Shown piece by piece: positions 12,476 through 14,040 of a DNA stretch of 14,040 nt; the first letter of the stretch is position 1, and the number at the start of each line of letters is the position of its first letter. This DNA comes from Dehalococcoidales bacterium. Lineage in GTDB: Bacteria > Chloroflexota > Dehalococcoidia > Dehalococcoidales > RBG-16-60-22. The stretch is taken from the NCBI GenBank assembly GCA_030603605.1, contig JAUVXN010000025.1, forward strand, positions 1 to 14,040, in the 5' to 3' direction. The notes beneath the pieces are model-generated. The model ran no database searches. It saw nothing but the letters and a program-made list of their open reading frames with translations, and was not told the origin of the DNA. The translations under genes and the position numbers were made by a program.

Positions 12476-13471
12476 CTATTTCCCCTTTCTCTCCAGCCGT
12501 TTCTTAATGGCACCCAGATACTGCATGATCAGTGCCGCCCCCATCAATGATGTCAGATTGCGAACATCCAGCGGTGGTGACACCTCCATCATATCAAATC
12601 CCCGCGAGAGTGGGTGCTGACCAATTAACCAGACCGCTTCTAGCCCTTCGTAAGAGGTAAGTCCACCCGGATTAGGAACACAGTTCCCTGGAGCAGCTGC
12701 AAAGTCAAGACCGTCAATATCAAAGCTGAGGAAAAAGGCCTGGGTACCATTAGTGACAATATCTAAGGCTTGAGCCACTACATCGGCAATTCCTCGCCGG
12801 TGTATTTCGCGAGCAGTGATGATGGTGACTCCTTTATCACGACAATAGTCCATGGCAGCCTTAGAATTGTGCCATCCATTGATTCCCAGCTCGACCAGGT
12901 TTTTCCCGAGCAGGGGTTGTTCAGGTTCTTCCATCAATCGGCGAAAAGGTGTCCCGCTGCTAATTTCCCCATGTAGTGCCTTCCGCACATCCATGTGTGC
13001 ATCTATGTTTATAACCCCGATATTACCCTGGACACTGTTAATCAGCGCTTTAACGTTGGCATATGTGCTCCCGTGGTCGCCGCCAATCACGATAGGAATA
13101 ACCCCACTCTTGTTAATGGCAGTGAGAACCGCCTCAATCCGCCTGTGGGTTTCAGGCACTTCCGTATGAATCACGTCAATATTGCCAAAATCAACTATCT
13201 GAAGATTTGAGGAGATGTCTATATCCAGACCAGGTTCGTAGCAATCACAAAACATAAATGCATCGCGCACGCTCTCCGGTCCCCCACGGCTACCCCTCAT
13301 TTGCAGGGTTGAAGTATCAAAAGGAATACCTACTAAGCCGACATCTGGGTTCTCTATATCCTTCCAATCCTTGATCAGGTCGATTACTCCGATGTCACTT
13401 GGATCGGGAACAAACTTAGCTCTTCTACCGCTTTGTACAAGAAGCTTCTCGGCTTCTCCTGAAAGTCTCAT
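12476..13471 (-). CDS. Ureohydrolase superfamily enzyme (agmatinase / formiminoglutamase / guanidino hydrolase)
   Basis: This 331-residue cytosolic protein is a binuclear-metal ureohydrolase that hydrolyses a guanidino or formimino group. The metal-binding motifs are complete: GGDHGS (130-135, H133), NIDAHMDVR (155-163; D157, H159, D161) and SFDIDGLDFAAAPG (249-262; D251, D253). The MEVSPPLD stretch (295-302, E297) follows. The position that carries the proton-shuttle histidine in arginase and SpeB (HGT/HGQ) reads SSGTPFRR here, a form I associate with formiminoglutamase-like members, and the usual DP after DIDxx is DF. Substrate is therefore open: agmatine, guanidinobutyrate, formiminoglutamate or another guanidino compound. 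The ATG has GGAGG 8 nt upstream. The amidinotransferase stub 62 nt downstream favours a guanidino substrate. Confidence 0.88.
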   Translation of the reverse strand: MRLSGEAEKLLVQSGRRAKFVPDPSDIGVIDLIKDWKDIENPDVGLVGIPFDTSTLQMRGSRGGPESVRDAFMFCDCYEPGLDIDISSNLQIVDFGNIDVIHTEVPETHRRIEAVLTAINKSGVIPIVIGGDHGSTYANVKALINSVQGNIGVINIDAHMDVRKALHGEISSGTPFRRLMEEPEQPLLGKNLVELGINGWHNSKAAMDYCRDKGVTIITAREIHRRGIADVVAQALDIVTNGTQAFFLSFDIDGLDFAAAPGNCVPNPGGLTSYEGLEAVWLIGQHPLSRGFDMMEVSPPLDVRNLTSLMGAALIMQYLGAIKKRLERKGK

Positions 13472-14023
13472 TTATGATACCTCCCTCTTTAAACAATTGA
13501 ACATCGAGTGCTCCTGGGCAATTTTTGCGACAGGCCATTAATAACCCTTAATCTGCTTCGAGAAATAGTCTTTCATTTCCCCCTCTCGTTTTTATTATCT
13601 CTCTATTTTATATTCTTTCCTACATTGCGTTCAACTCTTGGTTGCGCTGAAAAGTTGGTTATTTTTCGGCCTACCCAATGAAATTTGGGAGTGTTGGATG
13701 TGGCACGACAGACCTGAGGAAGAGTATGAAAAGCCCAGCCCTTATCTGTACAAAATGAAAAAAATCCTTTCCTGTTGATTGGCTTTATAAACCAAAGATA
13801 GCACAATATGTATACAGGCTTCGTAAAGAGGAGGTTGCTACATATCTAGGCATAGGTAAAGGCGATCATAACATACTTATAGTGTATAAAACATTGATAA
13901 AATACCGATGGTCGCTGTTTTGCATGACCTTATTATGAAACAAAAGGGGCTTTTGTTATATCAGAGGAAGCAATTGCATCCTTTTCCATCCGGGGTAGTT
14001 GAAAGCTTGATAAAAAGAAAAGA
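13472..14023. other. Intergenic region upstream of the ureohydrolase gene, no convincing gene
   Basis: No ORF with both a start and a ribosome binding site is convincing on either strand. On the plus strand a 59-codon open stretch ends at TGA 13936-13938 but has no start codon with a Shine-Dalgarno site. A preceding stretch in another frame (about 13605-13767) is also open. These could be a frameshifted small gene, but no family is recognised. Confidence 0.4.
13605..13634 (-). promoter_or_regulatory. Candidate promoter of the ureohydrolase gene
   Basis: On the minus strand TTGAAC (13629-13634) is followed after 18 nt by TAAAAT (13605-13610). This would give a leader of about 125 nt before the ATG at 13471. 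The region is AT-rich, so chance matches are likely. Confidence 0.35.
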
Positions 14024-14040
14024 CCTCCCAGATTGGGAGG
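14024..14040 (-). terminator. Rho-independent terminator of a minus-strand gene beyond the right edge
   Basis: Read on the minus strand, CCTCCCA-ATC-TGGGAGG forms a perfect 7-bp stem with a 3-nt loop and is followed by TCTTTTCTTTTT. The orientation of the T tract indicates that it ends a leftward transcript entering from outside the window. Confidence 0.65.

Noticed and set aside
13603..13806. A 67-codon minus-strand ORF upstream of the ureohydrolase
   Set aside because: No recognisable family, no Shine-Dalgarno site, and it overlaps the candidate promoter. It was not annotated.
13759..13938. A 59-codon plus-strand open stretch (decayed small gene?)
   Set aside because: It has no start codon with a ribosome binding site and no family signature. 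The upstream open stretch is in another frame, so a frameshifted gene is possible but unsupported.
1..14040. CRISPR array, prophage or defence system
   Set aside because: No regularly spaced repeats, cas-like proteins, phage structural genes or known defence domains were seen on either strand.

Overview
The window is a compact bacterial chromosome segment, almost entirely transcribed from the minus strand, with Shine-Dalgarno sites, overlapping start/stop codons and bacterial-type tRNAs. Gene content points to an anaerobe: a four-subunit 2-oxoacid:ferredoxin oxidoreductase (porG-D-A-B) and a multi-subunit Mrp/Mbh-type cation/proton antiporter. The gene style and the archaeal-like POR and Mbh-like gene order would fit a Chloroflexota (Dehalococcoidia-like) genome, but this is a guess; no rRNA or marker gene is present to settle it.

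Layout. (1) 1-312, plus strand: C-terminal end of a diacylglycerol/lipid kinase, cut by the window edge. (2) 331-3724, minus strand: tandem promoters, tRNA-Arg(CCG), porG, porD, porA, porB and tRNA-Pro(UGG), so the oxidoreductase operon is sandwiched between two co-oriented tRNA genes with no clear promoter between them. (3) 3769-11525, minus strand: one eleven-gene antiporter operon behind a TTGACT-N17-TAGATT promoter and a 150-nt structured leader. The order is mrpE, mrpF, mrpG, mbhD-like, mbhE-like, mrpB, mrpC, mrpD, then a NuoL/MrpA-N-like subunit, a 78-aa membrane protein and a third, C-terminally extended antiporter subunit. The first eight genes follow the mbhA-H order of membrane-bound hydrogenases, but no hydrogenase or quinone-module gene is present. 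(4) 11526-12475: a gene-poor scar holding the 5' half of a tRNA-Ser(CGA) broken exactly after the anticodon loop, short direct and inverted repeats, an IS3-type transposase remnant and a 44-codon N-terminal stub of an amidinotransferase. (5) 12476-13471, minus strand: an intact ureohydrolase (agmatinase/formiminoglutamase superfamily), directly upstream of that stub. (6) 13472-14040: non-coding as far as can be seen, with a possible promoter for the ureohydrolase and, at the edge, a terminator for a minus-strand gene lying outside.

How it works together. POR oxidises pyruvate or a related 2-oxoacid and reduces ferredoxin. The Mrp-like complex exchanges Na+ and H+ across the membrane and carries three antiporter-like subunits instead of the usual two. 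No gene here couples the two, so a direct energetic link is only a hypothesis. The ureohydrolase and the truncated amidinotransferase look like the remains of a guanidino-compound gene pair damaged by mobile-element activity.
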